Shown in pieces: positions 8,679 to 17,135 of a stretch of 64,000 nt of DNA. Every line of letters begins with the position of its first letter. Position 1 is the stretch's first letter. Made by a program: the position numbers and the translations under genes. The notes below the pieces were generated by a model that was not told the origin of the DNA, made no database searches, and saw only the letters and a program-made list of their open reading frames with translations. Source of the stretch: Paenibacillus cellulositrophicus (GTDB taxonomy: Bacteria; Bacillota; Bacilli; Paenibacillales; Paenibacillaceae); assembly GCF_009363095.1 (NCBI RefSeq), contig NZ_CP045295.1, forward strand, positions 1,488,001 to 1,552,000. Direction: 5' to 3'.

Positions 8679-10031
8679 TTATTCCGGCTTTACGACAATT
8701 CTCGCACCTTCGACGCGAACGACCTTAACCGGTGTGCCCGCCGCGACAAACTCTCCGTCCGTTACGACGTCGATCCGCTCGCCTTCCACGTCCACAGTAC
8801 CGGCCGGACGGAGCGGAGTCACGCTAACGCCTGATTTTCCAAGCAAATCCTCCTTCGCATCGGTCGGAACGAAGCCCTGCTCCTTGGTCAGCGATTCTTT
8901 CAGGATGAAGCGGTTCCAGATGCCCTTCTCCTTAAATATGATCGCGACGATCACCACGACCACGACGGCTGCCGCAAATGCGATCCCGAGCGAGAACAAG
9001 GCGTGCGTCGTATCGTAAGCTGCCCGGACAACGCCCGCAATCAGGCTGACAGCACCCAGAATACCGAGGATGCCGAAGCTCGGGACAAACATTTCTAGAA
9101 TCATAAGAATGAGCCCGATAATAAAGAGCAGCCACGTCTCGGATCCTGCGAAGCCCGCCACATAGTTACCGAAGAAATACAGTACAAAGGCAACTACGCC
9201 CACGATCCCCGGAACGCCAAAGCCAGGAATCATCAGCTCGATGACGACACCGGCTATCCCCAGGAACAGCAAAATGATCATTACGGTTGGATGTGTCAGA
9301 AAGGCTGCCACCTTCTCCGCACCAGTATGCTCGACCCGGAAAACGTCATCCGTCGAGTACCCCATCCATTGAATCGCTTCCTCAGGCGTTGATGCGATAT
9401 GATCGGCATATCCGACCTTCAAAGCCTGTTCGCTCGACAAGGCGATAATATCGCCTTTCTCTTTCTTCTCTCCGATCGCCGGCATGTCGACGACCATGTT
9501 GATATCCGCCATACCCTCGGCGATTTTGCTGTCCCGTCCGCTGGACTCAGCCGCTGCGCTCATTTTTGACTTCCAGTACGCGACCAGCTTGGCATCATCC
9601 ACGCGTTTTCCCGTACGGTCCACCATGGCGGCGGCGCCGATCATGCCGCCTGGCTTCATGGCGATTTTATCGGCATTCAGCGCGATATAGCTGCCGGCCG
9701 AAGCCGCATTGCCTTGAATGTAAGCAAGCGTAGGGATCTTGCTGTCACGGATCATCTGCCCGATTTTGTCGGCGGTATCGACAAGCCCGCCCGGCGTGTT
9801 GATCTCGAGCACAACGAGCCCGGCATTCATCTTGGCCGCTTCTTTAAAACCGCGTCGCATGAACTTCTCAAGCCCCGTCTCAATTTCCTGGTCCACCGGT
9901 ATGATATAGACCGGGCCGCTCTTCTTACCGGTTTCGGCGGATACCCGCCCGGGAAGCCAGCTGCCGGCAACCAAGAATATGAGCATCAGCATCATTACGA
10001 GAGACTTAAGCCCCTTTTTGGCCAAACTCAC
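8679..10031 (-). CDS. nfeD: Long-form NfeD protein (YqeZ), membrane serine-protease-like
   Basis: Long NfeD (450 aa). A signal/anchor segment (about 7-30) precedes a ClpP/SppA-like domain with NTPGGLVD and GNAASAGSYIAL. Several membrane helices follow (about 240-380), then a C-terminal OB-fold NfeD domain (GKSGVSVTPLRPAGTVDVEG). The start is GTG at 10031 (VSLAKKGLKS), six bases after AGGAGG; an ATG six codons upstream overlaps that ribosome site and is less likely. Family role: membrane-protein processing or microdomain function with flotillin. A sigma-W-like promoter lies about 50 bases upstream. Confidence 0.93.
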   Translation of the reverse strand: MSLAKKGLKSLVMMLMLIFLVAGSWLPGRVSAETGKKSGPVYIIPVDQEIETGLEKFMRRGFKEAAKMNAGLVVLEINTPGGLVDTADKIGQMIRDSKIPTLAYIQGNAASAGSYIALNADKIAMKPGGMIGAAAMVDRTGKRVDDAKLVAYWKSKMSAAAESSGRDSKIAEGMADINMVVDMPAIGEKKEKGDIIALSSEQALKVGYADHIASTPEEAIQWMGYSTDDVFRVEHTGAEKVAAFLTHPTVMIILLFLGIAGVVIELMIPGFGVPGIVGVVAFVLYFFGNYVAGFAGSETWLLFIIGLILMILEMFVPSFGILGILGAVSLIAGVVRAAYDTTHALFSLGIAFAAAVVVVVIVAIIFKEKGIWNRFILKESLTKEQGFVPTDAKEDLLGKSGVSVTPLRPAGTVDVEGERIDVVTDGEFVAAGTPVKVVRVEGARIVVKPE

Positions 10032-10083
10032 CTTACCCCTCCTTTCCACATTCCCGTTATAATGTCCATCATATGGTAGTTAT

Positions 10084-10110
10084 TACGCATCATAGAAGGG
10101 AATCGTTTCA
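10084..10110 (-). promoter_or_regulatory. Sigma-W-type ECF promoter for nfeD-floA
   Basis: TGAAAC followed after 17 bases by CGTA, an exact match to both core elements of the sigma-W consensus. It reads toward nfeD. The B. subtilis orthologue operon yqeZ-yqfA-yqfB is a known sigma-W target, which supports the call. Confidence 0.75.
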
Positions 10111-10120
10111 GAAAATGAAA

Positions 10121-10146
10121 AAACACCCCTGAAATCAGGGGTGTTT
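10121..10146 (-). terminator. Rho-independent terminator of rpsU-yqeY
   Basis: AAACACCCCT-GATTTC-AGGGGTGTTT on the minus strand, a perfect ten-pair stem followed by T, about ten bases after the yqeY stop. Confidence 0.92.
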
Positions 10147-10155
10147 CACTTATGT

Positions 10156-10599
10156 TTATTGCAGAAATTGTTGAACCACTTGGTTCACAAGTTTGCCGTC
10201 TGAGCGTCCCTTTACCTTCGGCATGAGCGCGCTCATCACTTTCCCCATGTCGGCTTTCGAAGAAGCACCGGTTTCCTGGATGGTCTGCTGTACAATAACT
10301 TTAATTTCTTCTTCGGAAAGCTGTGCGGGAAGATACTGACCGATAATCTCGATTTCTGCTTTGGCATGTTCCGCAAGATCCTCGCGGTCTGCTTTTTGAA
10401 ATTCTTGGAGGGCATCTTTGCGCTGTTTGATTTCACGACTGAGGATATCAAGCACTTCGTTGTCATCCAAAGTTCTTTTCAAATCTATTTCAAGATTCTT
10501 GATCGTCGAACGAACCATTCGAATCGTGGAGAGTTTGAACTTGTCTTTACTCTTCATCGCCTGCTTCATATCTTCGTTCAATCGTTCGCTAAGATTCAT
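10156..10599 (-). CDS. yqeY: GatB/YqeY domain protein
   Basis: YqeY (147 aa), an all-helical protein related to the tail domain of GatB (amidotransferase subunit that helps bind tRNA). Its free-standing role is uncertain. Typical features: MNLSERLNEDMKQAMKSKDK at the start, STIRMVRSTIKN, and a C-terminal GKVMSALMPKVKGRSDGK. AGGAGG precedes the ATG. It follows rpsU by 16 bases and shares its promoter and terminator, as in B. subtilis. Confidence 0.95.
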   Translation of the reverse strand: MNLSERLNEDMKQAMKSKDKFKLSTIRMVRSTIKNLEIDLKRTLDDNEVLDILSREIKQRKDALQEFQKADREDLAEHAKAEIEIIGQYLPAQLSEEEIKVIVQQTIQETGASSKADMGKVMSALMPKVKGRSDGKLVNQVVQQFLQ

Positions 10600-10615
10600 G
10601 CTAGTTCAAATCCTC

Positions 10616-10789
10616 CTAAAACTTTCTCTTACGAGCAGCCTCGGACTTTTTCTTGCGCTTTACGCTTGGCTTTTCATAATGCTTACGTTTCTTCACCTCA
10701 GCCAATACGCCATCCTTAGCGATGGAGCGCTTAAAGCGGCGAAGTGCAGCATCAATAGTCTCGTTTTTGCGAACTTTAGTTTCAGACAC
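10616..10789 (-). CDS. rpsU: 30S ribosomal protein S21
   Basis: Ribosomal protein bS21 (57 aa), highly basic, needed for efficient initiation complex formation. The start is GTG at 10789 ([13 protein letters not shown]), preceded by GGAGGGAAAACTG; the longer open frame upstream does not fit the family length. The C-terminal lysine/arginine cluster ([12 protein letters not shown]) is typical. It begins the rpsU-yqeY unit. Confidence 0.97.
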   Translation of the reverse strand: MSETKVRKNETIDAALRRFKRSIAKDGVLAEVKKRKHYEKPSVKRKKKSEAARKRKF

Positions 10790-10848
10790 CAGTTTTCCCT
10801 CCCTCCGACCAGACCGTCCAAGAGCAATAACACGGTTCATCAAACTTA

Positions 10849-10878
10849 ATTATAGGTGAAAGAGAAATAGGGTGTCAA
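10849..10878 (-). promoter_or_regulatory. Consensus sigma-A promoter of rpsU
   Basis: TTGACA, 18-base spacer, TATAAT: both hexamers are perfect. It lies about 60 bases before the rpsU GTG, as expected for a strongly expressed ribosomal protein gene. Confidence 0.9.
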
Positions 10879-10927
10879 CCTCAGCGCCTATTTTTTCACC
10901 AAAGGCCGGATTTGCCGGGGTACAAGC

Positions 10928-11287
10928 TTATGCGTGAGAGTCGGAAATCCCGGTCAGGGCGCCCAGTTTGGCCCCTCCTAGCAGGTGATAGTGGATATGA
11001 TGGACCGCTTGTCCGCTATCCGGTCCGCAGTTGTTGATGAGCCGGTATCCCGATTCATTGACGCCCAGATCCTTAGCGACCTGCTGGGCCACCTGATGCA
11101 TTTCGGCGATCAGCGTGAGATCCTCCTCCTGAACCTCGTTCATTGAGGCGATATGCTTTTTCGGGATGATAAGCACGTGAACCGGCGCGGCCGGCTGAAT
11201 GTCACGAAATACCAGGATCCGTTCGTTTTCAAAAACTTTCTGGGAAGGGATGCTCCCTTCAACGATTTTGCAAAACAGGCAATCCAT
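10928..11287 (-). CDS. HIT family nucleotide-binding protein
   Basis: Histidine-triad hydrolase (119 aa) of the Hint/HinT branch, which hydrolyses adenosine phosphoramidates and related nucleotide adducts. The triad HIHYH is seen in AVHHIHYHLLGG; the N-terminal CLFCKI carries the paired cysteines common in this branch. The start at ATG 11287 (MDCLFCKIVEG) has AAAGGAGG ten bases upstream; the 16 codons before it are not family-like. It has its own unit upstream of rpsU. Confidence 0.94.
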   Translation of the reverse strand: MDCLFCKIVEGSIPSQKVFENERILVFRDIQPAAPVHVLIIPKKHIASMNEVQEEDLTLIAEMHQVAQQVAKDLGVNESGYRLINNCGPDSGQAVHHIHYHLLGGAKLGALTGISDSHA

Positions 11288-11410
11288 CGGATTGTTGCCT
11301 CCTTTAATATGTAAGAGATTTTCTTTTCTTATCATACCGGATATAAAATGACCCGTCCAATGTCCCCGCTGTTCCCGGCTTAGAAATAGTTCGGCTGGCG
11401 CGCCGAATCC

Positions 11411-11444
11411 AAAAGAAAAGGGACACCGGTTCTCCCGGTATCCC
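11411..11444 (-). terminator. Terminator of the repeat-containing coat-like gene
   Basis: GGGATACCGG-GAGAA-CCGGTGTCCC on the minus strand (ten pairs with one mismatch), followed by CTTTTCTTTT. Confidence 0.8.
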
Positions 11445-11472
11445 TCTTCAGGTTCGTACGTTATATCAGATA

Positions 11473-12075
11473 TTAAAAAAATGGCAGCAGCGACAGCGCC
11501 GTCAATCCGGCCAGAGGCAGAATCAAACGGTTAAAGCGGGGTCCGTAAAACGGATACCCAAAGCCGTATCCGTATCCAAACGGAGGATAGAACCCTGGGA
11601 AAAATGCTCGGTAGTCATATCCCGGAAAACCTCCGCAAGGGTCGAAGCAGCCATGATGGAACGGCATGACCGCTGGCGCCACGTTGGCCGGAGCTACATG
11701 AGCCGGAGCCACGTTTGGTGACACGTTAGCAGGAGATACATACATCGGAGCTATGTTCGCGTTCGGTGACACGCTTGCAGGCGACACATATGTCGGAGCT
11801 ACGTTCGCGTTCGGCGACACGCTCGCTGGTGATACATATGTCGGTGCTACGTTCGCGTTCACGCTTGCAGGTGATACATACATCGGAGCTACGTTCGCAT
11901 TCGGCGACACATGTGCTGGCGACACGTTTTCATGGCCTACCGGTACTGCCAGATACAGCCTCTCCTCATCAACACTTTCCACAAATCCATCGTGTACGCT
12001 TCCGTCCGCCATTGTCGCGCGGACGTAACGGTGCATATGCTTTTTGCATAACTCTATGGCCTCAAACTTTTCCAT
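11473..12075 (-). CDS. Repeat-containing, aromatic-rich surface or spore-coat-like protein
   Basis: Not assigned to a named family (200 aa). The N-terminal 50 residues look like a small folded beta domain (VRATMADGSVHDGFVESVD). Residues about 59-133 are tandem copies of a 16-residue unit (consensus NANVAPTYVSPASVSP). Then comes a Gly/Tyr/Phe/Pro-rich stretch (about 139-182, e.g. FGYGYGFGYPFYG) and a hydrophobic C-terminus. This composition is common in spore coat and exosporium-associated proteins of Paenibacillus and Bacillus, so a spore surface role is likely but inferred. It stands alone, with its own terminator. Confidence 0.7.
   Translation of the reverse strand: MEKFEAIELCKKHMHRYVRATMADGSVHDGFVESVDEERLYLAVPVGHENVSPAHVSPNANVAPMYVSPASVNANVAPTYVSPASVSPNANVAPTYVSPASVSPNANIAPMYVSPANVSPNVAPAHVAPANVAPAVMPFHHGCFDPCGGFPGYDYRAFFPGFYPPFGYGYGFGYPFYGPRFNRLILPLAGLTALSLLPFF
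11677..11901 (-). repeat. In-gene 48-bp tandem repeats
   Basis: About four to five direct copies of a 48-base unit encoding NANVAPTYVSPASVSP and variants; one copy lacks two codons. Wording such as GGTGACACG-CTTGCAGG and ATATGTCGG recurs on the plus strand. The repeat stays in frame, so copy number could vary without breaking the protein. Confidence 0.85.
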
Positions 12076-12175
12076 TGCCCTTCACAGCCTCCCAATTTCA
12101 GAAGATTTACATGAACATCGTATTCAAGGCTGGGCGAATGGCTACTGTCTTTTTCAAAAAAATATGGATGATGGC

Positions 12176-15100
12176 CTAAAGCGTTTCAGGAACGATCCGC
12201 GAACCGCCGCCGGCCTGCTCAGCAGGCACCACGATCAGCTTGCGCGGAAGGCGGGCCCGCAGCTCGGGCACATGGCTGATGATTCCGACCGACAAATGAT
12301 CGTTATGCAGCTTCTCCAGAGAAGTGATTACCGTATCAAGCAGTTCGGGATCAAGCGTCCCGAATCCTTCGTCAAGGAAGAAAAACTGCAAAGGATATTG
12401 GCCCCGAAGCTGAATTTGCGCCGACAGGGCCAGCGCAAGGGACAGGGAGGTCAGGAAGGTCTCGCCTCCGGACAGGGTGGACACCGGACGGCGCACCCCG
12501 CCGTTGGCATCATCCCGAATCAGGAAGCCTCCCCCGGAATCGACCTCCAGCGCATAGCGCTGCTTGGTCAAGAAGCGCAGACGCTGTGAAGCTGCCTGGC
12601 TGACCTGCATCAGCTGCTCCTCGGCAATGTATTCGACGAAGGCATTGCCCCGGAGACAGGACTGCAGCTTGGAGAGCTTCTCGGCTTCCTGCTGCCGCTG
12701 TTTGCGGATCTTCTCCAGCTGCGACCAGCGGACATGACGCTTCTCCACGTCGTCCAGGTCCCGCTCCGCCCTTGCCCGCTGCTGAAGCGCCGTCTCATCG
12801 CGCTCCCGGCAGGCATCCAGCTCCTCGGAGATCCGCTGCCACTCTTCTTCGGTCACGCCGCGGCCGTCCAGCTGTTCTGCCAAATGGCGGAGCTGCACCT
12901 TGATCTCCTGCTCCCGTTCGCGGTGCAGCCGGACCCGCTCCGCGCTGTGCACTTCTTCGTCAGGCGGCATGCAGGCGTCAGCCACTTCCTCCGATGTGGC
13001 GAACGGAGAAGCCGCCAACTGCTCGTCCCAGCGGGCCTGCGCCTTGCGGCAGTGCTCCTCCGCGGATTCCGCCGCCTGGGCGGCCATCGCCGCCGCTTTG
13101 GCTGCTTCATGCTTAAGCTGCTCGGCTGCCTGGCGCTTCTCTTTGGAGCGCGCCGCAGCTTCCCGAAGGGAGAGCAAGCGCTGCTTGCAGCCTTCCAGCA
13201 GCCGGTCGGCGGAATCGCTTCCGACCCAGGCCTGAAGGCGCCGCTCCTTCTCGGCCAGCAAATCCTGTTTGCCCTGAAGCTGGGCATCCCATTGAATGAG
13301 CGACTTGTCGAGATCGTTGATCTGCCGCTCCAGCGATTGGACCAAGGCCGTTTTCTCCTCGATAAAAGGGATGCTGATCTGCAGCCGTTCGCGGATCTCT
13401 TCGGCCTGCGTATCCTTCTGCTGGATTTCCGCTGACAAGCGGTCCGCCTGCTCCGGCTGAAGGTCCGGAAGCTCTCGGCGCCACTCCTCCTGAAGCCTAA
13501 GGTATTCCCGCTTCTCCGTTTCAAATCGGTCGCCCAGCTTGGCGAACGCTTCCCGAAGCGACTCGATTTCAGCCGTCCGCTTCACCTGCAGCGCGCTCAG
13601 CGCTTCCCCCCGCTCCTTCAGCGCGGCATGCTCGCGCTGAAGCTGTCTCGTGGAGGATGCCAACGCTTCGGCGTCCTCCTCCATTTTCCGGATCCGGGAT
13701 TCCCACGCGGACCTGGAAAATGGCTCTACTTGCTGCGGACCCGAGACCAGCTCGAGGGCAGCGGCCGCTTCGCCTGCGCCTTCCAGCGGGCCAGAACCGG
13801 CCTTGAAGGGAACCTCTGCCCCTACCTGGACCCCGGGCTCGTACGATTCCAGCAAGCTCCGGGTCTCATGTACAAGCTGGCGCCCGCTCAGCCGCAGCTC
13901 CTGCAGCTGCTGGCGGAGAAGCCGCAGCAGTTCCAGCAGACCGTCATCCGCACCGGGCGCACCATGATCCGGAGATACCGGTGCCGGATGATGGGATGAG
14001 CCGCATACCGGACACGGTTCTCCCGGGCGCAGCTCGGCGGCCAGCGCCAGCGAAAGCGCGTGGAGTTCCCGTTCTTTGGAGGAAGAACGGACCAGCGCCT
14101 CTTCTTGATCGAGGCGGGACAACGCCGCCTCCATCCGGCTGTCATGGCCCAGAACCTGCTCCATATGGGCCGAAACCGCGTGCGCGAACCGCTTCTGCTC
14201 CTGCAGATGTTGCTCCCGCTCCTGCGCAGCCTGCTTCAACAGCGCTTCGGCCCTGCTTTGCTTCTCGCCATGCTCTTTCAATTCAACCTCAGCGCTCCGC
14301 AGCCGCTGCTCGCTTGCTCCCAGCTGCTGAACGTGCCGCATCGCCTTATTCAGCCGTTCGCGGTCCTTCGCCTTCACTTCGAGCCCCTTCAGGCTTTCCT
14401 GCAGCTCGGACTGCCGCTTGAGCCCTTTGGCGAGCAGCTCCTGCTCCTTGGCCAGAGCTTCAGTCCGTTCCTTGCTTTCATGGGCCGTCTTTGACCGCTG
14501 CTCGGCCAGCTGCTGCAGCACAGTCTTCAGCTCGTCCCGCTCCCGCTGCAGCAGTACCGCCTGCTCCAGCTGTTCCTGGCGCTGCAGCAGCTTCGGCTCC
14601 TCAGCGGCAAGCTCCCGGTGCGACGCATCGTCGGCAGCAGCGGCCTCCAGGGCCGCCGTGTCCGCTGCCTCAGCCTTCGTCTGAAGCTGCTCCGCCTCCC
14701 GGTTGCGTTTGTCCCATTCCTGCCTGCTGTCCGTCCACTGCGTATACAAAGGCATGATCGCCCGGGCCGCGGCAGACTGTCCCAGCCGGCGCTCAAGCCG
14801 GGCAATCGCTTCTTCTTCGGCGGAAAGCCGGTGGAGCTCCTGTTCACGCCGCTCCTTCTCCAGCTGCATCTCCCTGAATTTGCCGGCCTTCTCGGCCTCC
14901 TCGGTCATTTGCCGCAGCTTCAGCCGCGAGGCCTCCGCCTCCAAGGCGGCTTCCTTGAGTCTGTTCCTCGCTTCGTCCACCGCTTCCGCGCCTGCGCTGC
15001 CGAGGCCTTGCTGCTCCGCCTCCACTTCCTTCAGCGCAGCGTCGTTGTCCTTCACCCGCCGGCTGAGCTTCTGCGCGAGCAGGTCGCCGTATTTTTCCAA

Positions 15101-15628
15101 ATGGAACAGGCGCTGCAGCATCTGCCTGCGCTCACTGCCCTTCAGCGAAAGAAACTCGGCAAACTTCCCTTGGGGAAGGACGACGGCCCGCGTAAAATCT
15201 TCCATTTTCAAACCGATTTTGTCTTCCACGCAGCGGGTGACTTCTGCCAGCTTGTCTGCCATAACCGTTTCACCTTCCGCGGTGACTTCGATAAACCGGC
15301 TAACCGTATTGCTGACCGACAGCTCGTTAGTTCTTTTAAAACGGCGCTCCACTCTGTACCGCTTCGGTCCGTCCGCAGAACTGAGTTCAAAGGTAAAGGA
15401 GACGTACAGTGCATCTTCCGAATGGTTCATGATGCCCTGCGTGCCGTTCACCGCACGTTCGACTTTGCCGTACAGAGCCAGGGTCATCGCATCCAGAAGC
15501 GTCGATTTGCCGCTGCCCGTCGGTCCAAAAATACCGAACAGCCCCATCTGGCACAGCTCGTCAAAATCGATCTGCTGCATCTCGCGATAGCTCTGCAGAC
15601 CCGACAACTTCAGTGTGATCGGCTTCAT
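12176..15628 (-). CDS. sbcC: Exonuclease SbcC, SMC-like ATPase subunit
   Basis: Large subunit (1150 aa) of SbcCD, the Mre11/Rad50-type nuclease that opens DNA hairpins and processes protein-blocked ends. Walker A GPTGSGKST is near residues 35-43; long coiled-coil arms flank the zinc hook CPVC at residues 539-542; the ABC signature STLSGGE and Walker B FFFLDEGFGTLD are near the C-terminus. The ATG follows the sbcD stop after one base, so the two subunits are coupled. Length is slightly above the Firmicute norm because of Gln/Glu/Ala-rich coiled coil. Confidence 0.96.
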   Translation of the reverse strand: MKPITLKLSGLQSYREMQQIDFDELCQMGLFGIFGPTGSGKSTLLDAMTLALYGKVERAVNGTQGIMNHSEDALYVSFTFELSSADGPKRYRVERRFKRTNELSVSNTVSRFIEVTAEGETVMADKLAEVTRCVEDKIGLKMEDFTRAVVLPQGKFAEFLSLKGSERRQMLQRLFHLEKYGDLLAQKLSRRVKDNDAALKEVEAEQQGLGSAGAEAVDEARNRLKEAALEAEASRLKLRQMTEEAEKAGKFREMQLEKERREQELHRLSAEEEAIARLERRLGQSAAARAIMPLYTQWTDSRQEWDKRNREAEQLQTKAEAADTAALEAAAADDASHRELAAEEPKLLQRQEQLEQAVLLQRERDELKTVLQQLAEQRSKTAHESKERTEALAKEQELLAKGLKRQSELQESLKGLEVKAKDRERLNKAMRHVQQLGASEQRLRSAEVELKEHGEKQSRAEALLKQAAQEREQHLQEQKRFAHAVSAHMEQVLGHDSRMEAALSRLDQEEALVRSSSKERELHALSLALAAELRPGEPCPVCGSSHHPAPVSPDHGAPGADDGLLELLRLLRQQLQELRLSGRQLVHETRSLLESYEPGVQVGAEVPFKAGSGPLEGAGEAAAALELVSGPQQVEPFSRSAWESRIRKMEEDAEALASSTRQLQREHAALKERGEALSALQVKRTAEIESLREAFAKLGDRFETEKREYLRLQEEWRRELPDLQPEQADRLSAEIQQKDTQAEEIRERLQISIPFIEEKTALVQSLERQINDLDKSLIQWDAQLQGKQDLLAEKERRLQAWVGSDSADRLLEGCKQRLLSLREAAARSKEKRQAAEQLKHEAAKAAAMAAQAAESAEEHCRKAQARWDEQLAASPFATSEEVADACMPPDEEVHSAERVRLHREREQEIKVQLRHLAEQLDGRGVTEEEWQRISEELDACRERDETALQQRARAERDLDDVEKRHVRWSQLEKIRKQRQQEAEKLSKLQSCLRGNAFVEYIAEEQLMQVSQAASQRLRFLTKQRYALEVDSGGGFLIRDDANGGVRRPVSTLSGGETFLTSLSLALALSAQIQLRGQYPLQFFFLDEGFGTLDPELLDTVITSLEKLHNDHLSVGIISHVPELRARLPRKLIVVPAEQAGGGSRIVPETL

Positions 15629-15629
15629 G

Positions 15630-16802
15630 TTACGCTTCCTCCTTTACCTCTGCGTCTTCCGAAGTGAGCGCAAGGAACAATTCAACGAGCGCATCATCCG
15701 GCTCGGCTCCTCCGGTCTGGCGCTGGTAGAACTTCCGGAACAGCTCCGGCACCGGCAGTCTCGACCGGCTGTACTCCACCTCGACCTGTTCCATCTCGGG
15801 ATACACGGGACGGATATGTACGAACCCTTCGTGGCTTTTGCGCAGCCTGTGAATATCCCCAAGAGACATGGCTTCGGTCAGCGAAATCTCCAAATCGATA
15901 AAACCGTTCGCATCCCTGCCTTCATCCAGCCAGCGATGAACTTCCTCCAGTCCACCCTTTGCTTTCCACCGGATTAACGGCCGGCCGCAGGACAAATAGA
16001 CCTCCTCCAATACGGGCTGCTGTCCCGGGGCCACATCGATGATGGAAACGGACTTCGCTTGACCGGCCTCGGAAAAGCTGTAGGCGAGCGGGGACCCGCT
16101 GTAGCGGATCATTCCCTCACCCTTGACCGCCTGAGGCCGGTGCAGGTGGCCAAGCGCCGTATACTGCGCCCCAACCGCTAGCGCCGATGGGTCCACCGTA
16201 TACGCGCCTCCGACCTGTATCGGCCGTTCCGAGTCGCTTTCCACGCCGCCTAGCACGTAAATGTGGCTCATAGCCAAATTGACAGTCTCGGGCGTAAAGC
16301 TTGACGCCAATTTCCGCATCAGCATGCCTACGCGGGCGCTGTATGCCCGGCGGAGCTCCTCTTCGTCGCCTTCGGCGGCGAGCAGCTCATTTAAGCGGGC
16401 TTCGGACGGATAAGGGAGCGCCGCAATCTTGGCGATCTCCCCGGTCCGGACCGCTTGAACCGTGACGGCTTCGGCCACGGGAAGCCCGACCAGCGTGATT
16501 CCCTGCCGGGCGACCAGCGGCGTTACCGACGAAACCCGCTCGGGCTGATCATGGTTGCCCGCAATAACCGCGAGCGGCGTCCCTCCTTCCGTAAGCCGGG
16601 CCGCGGCCTCATAAAACAGCTGTTCCGCTGCCGCCGGCGGATTGACCGAATCATAGACATCCCCGGCCATCATGACCAGATCAATCTTCTGATCGTGTAC
16701 AATCCGGACCAGTTCCTCAACGAAATCTTCCTGCTCTTTCATCCGGCTCCGGCCCTCGAGCGTTCGTCCAAAGTGCCAGTCACCCGTATGAAGTATGCGC
16801 AT
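15630..16802 (-). CDS. sbcD: Exonuclease SbcD, Mre11-like nuclease subunit
   Basis: Metallophosphoesterase subunit (390 aa) of SbcCD. Metal-binding motifs are in order: DWHFG near the N-terminus (residue 8), AGDVYDS (about 58), AGNHDQPERV (about 92) and LGHLHRPQ (about 212). The start is ATG 16802 (MRILHTGDWHFG) with GGAGG ten bases upstream; the longer frame before it is not family-like. Together with the addBA operon just upstream, this forms a double-strand-break processing block. Confidence 0.96.
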   Translation of the reverse strand: MRILHTGDWHFGRTLEGRSRMKEQEDFVEELVRIVHDQKIDLVMMAGDVYDSVNPPAAAEQLFYEAAARLTEGGTPLAVIAGNHDQPERVSSVTPLVARQGITLVGLPVAEAVTVQAVRTGEIAKIAALPYPSEARLNELLAAEGDEEELRRAYSARVGMLMRKLASSFTPETVNLAMSHIYVLGGVESDSERPIQVGGAYTVDPSALAVGAQYTALGHLHRPQAVKGEGMIRYSGSPLAYSFSEAGQAKSVSIIDVAPGQQPVLEEVYLSCGRPLIRWKAKGGLEEVHRWLDEGRDANGFIDLEISLTEAMSLGDIHRLRKSHEGFVHIRPVYPEMEQVEVEYSRSRLPVPELFRKFYQRQTGGAEPDDALVELFLALTSEDAEVKEEA

Positions 16803-16941
16803 CCTGCTTCTCCCTCCTGAACTTGCTTTCGCGCAAGCCGTGAACCCAGACGGATTCATGCCGTGTATGGGTCACACCTAAAAATGAAAACACCTAACCA
16901 ACGATCCATTCCTAAACCCGATCGCGTCTAAGAATACAATC

Positions 16942-17030
16942 AAATTCTATTAAACAATCGATTCTATTAAACTATCGACTCTATTAAATATCGATTCTAT
17001 AAAACGATCAAACTTTTAAAAAACGATCAG
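16942..17030. repeat. AT-rich 17-bp tandem repeats between addA and sbcD
   Basis: Within the gene-free stretch 16803-17135, about five degenerate copies of a 17-base unit (plus-strand consensus ATTCTATTAAACNATCG) sit head to tail. The whole stretch is far richer in A+T than its surroundings. No coding frame is visible; it probably includes the sbcD promoter, but I cannot pick one -35/-10 pair with confidence. Confidence 0.7.
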
Positions 17031-17135
17031 ATCAAGAAATCTATCAACCGAAGAAACCTATCCAATCGAAGATATACCAAATCAAAAAACACATGTCATA
17101 TTTAATTTAAATATATATGAGCTTTGAACACTCCG

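Noticed and set aside
11677..11901. Regular repeats that could suggest a CRISPR array
   Set aside because: The units are contiguous, vary by base and stay in one coding frame; there are no distinct spacers and no cas genes nearby.
16942..17030. AT-rich repeats as a CRISPR array or replication origin
   Set aside because: No spacers; no DnaA-box series was seen and neighbouring genes are not replication initiators.
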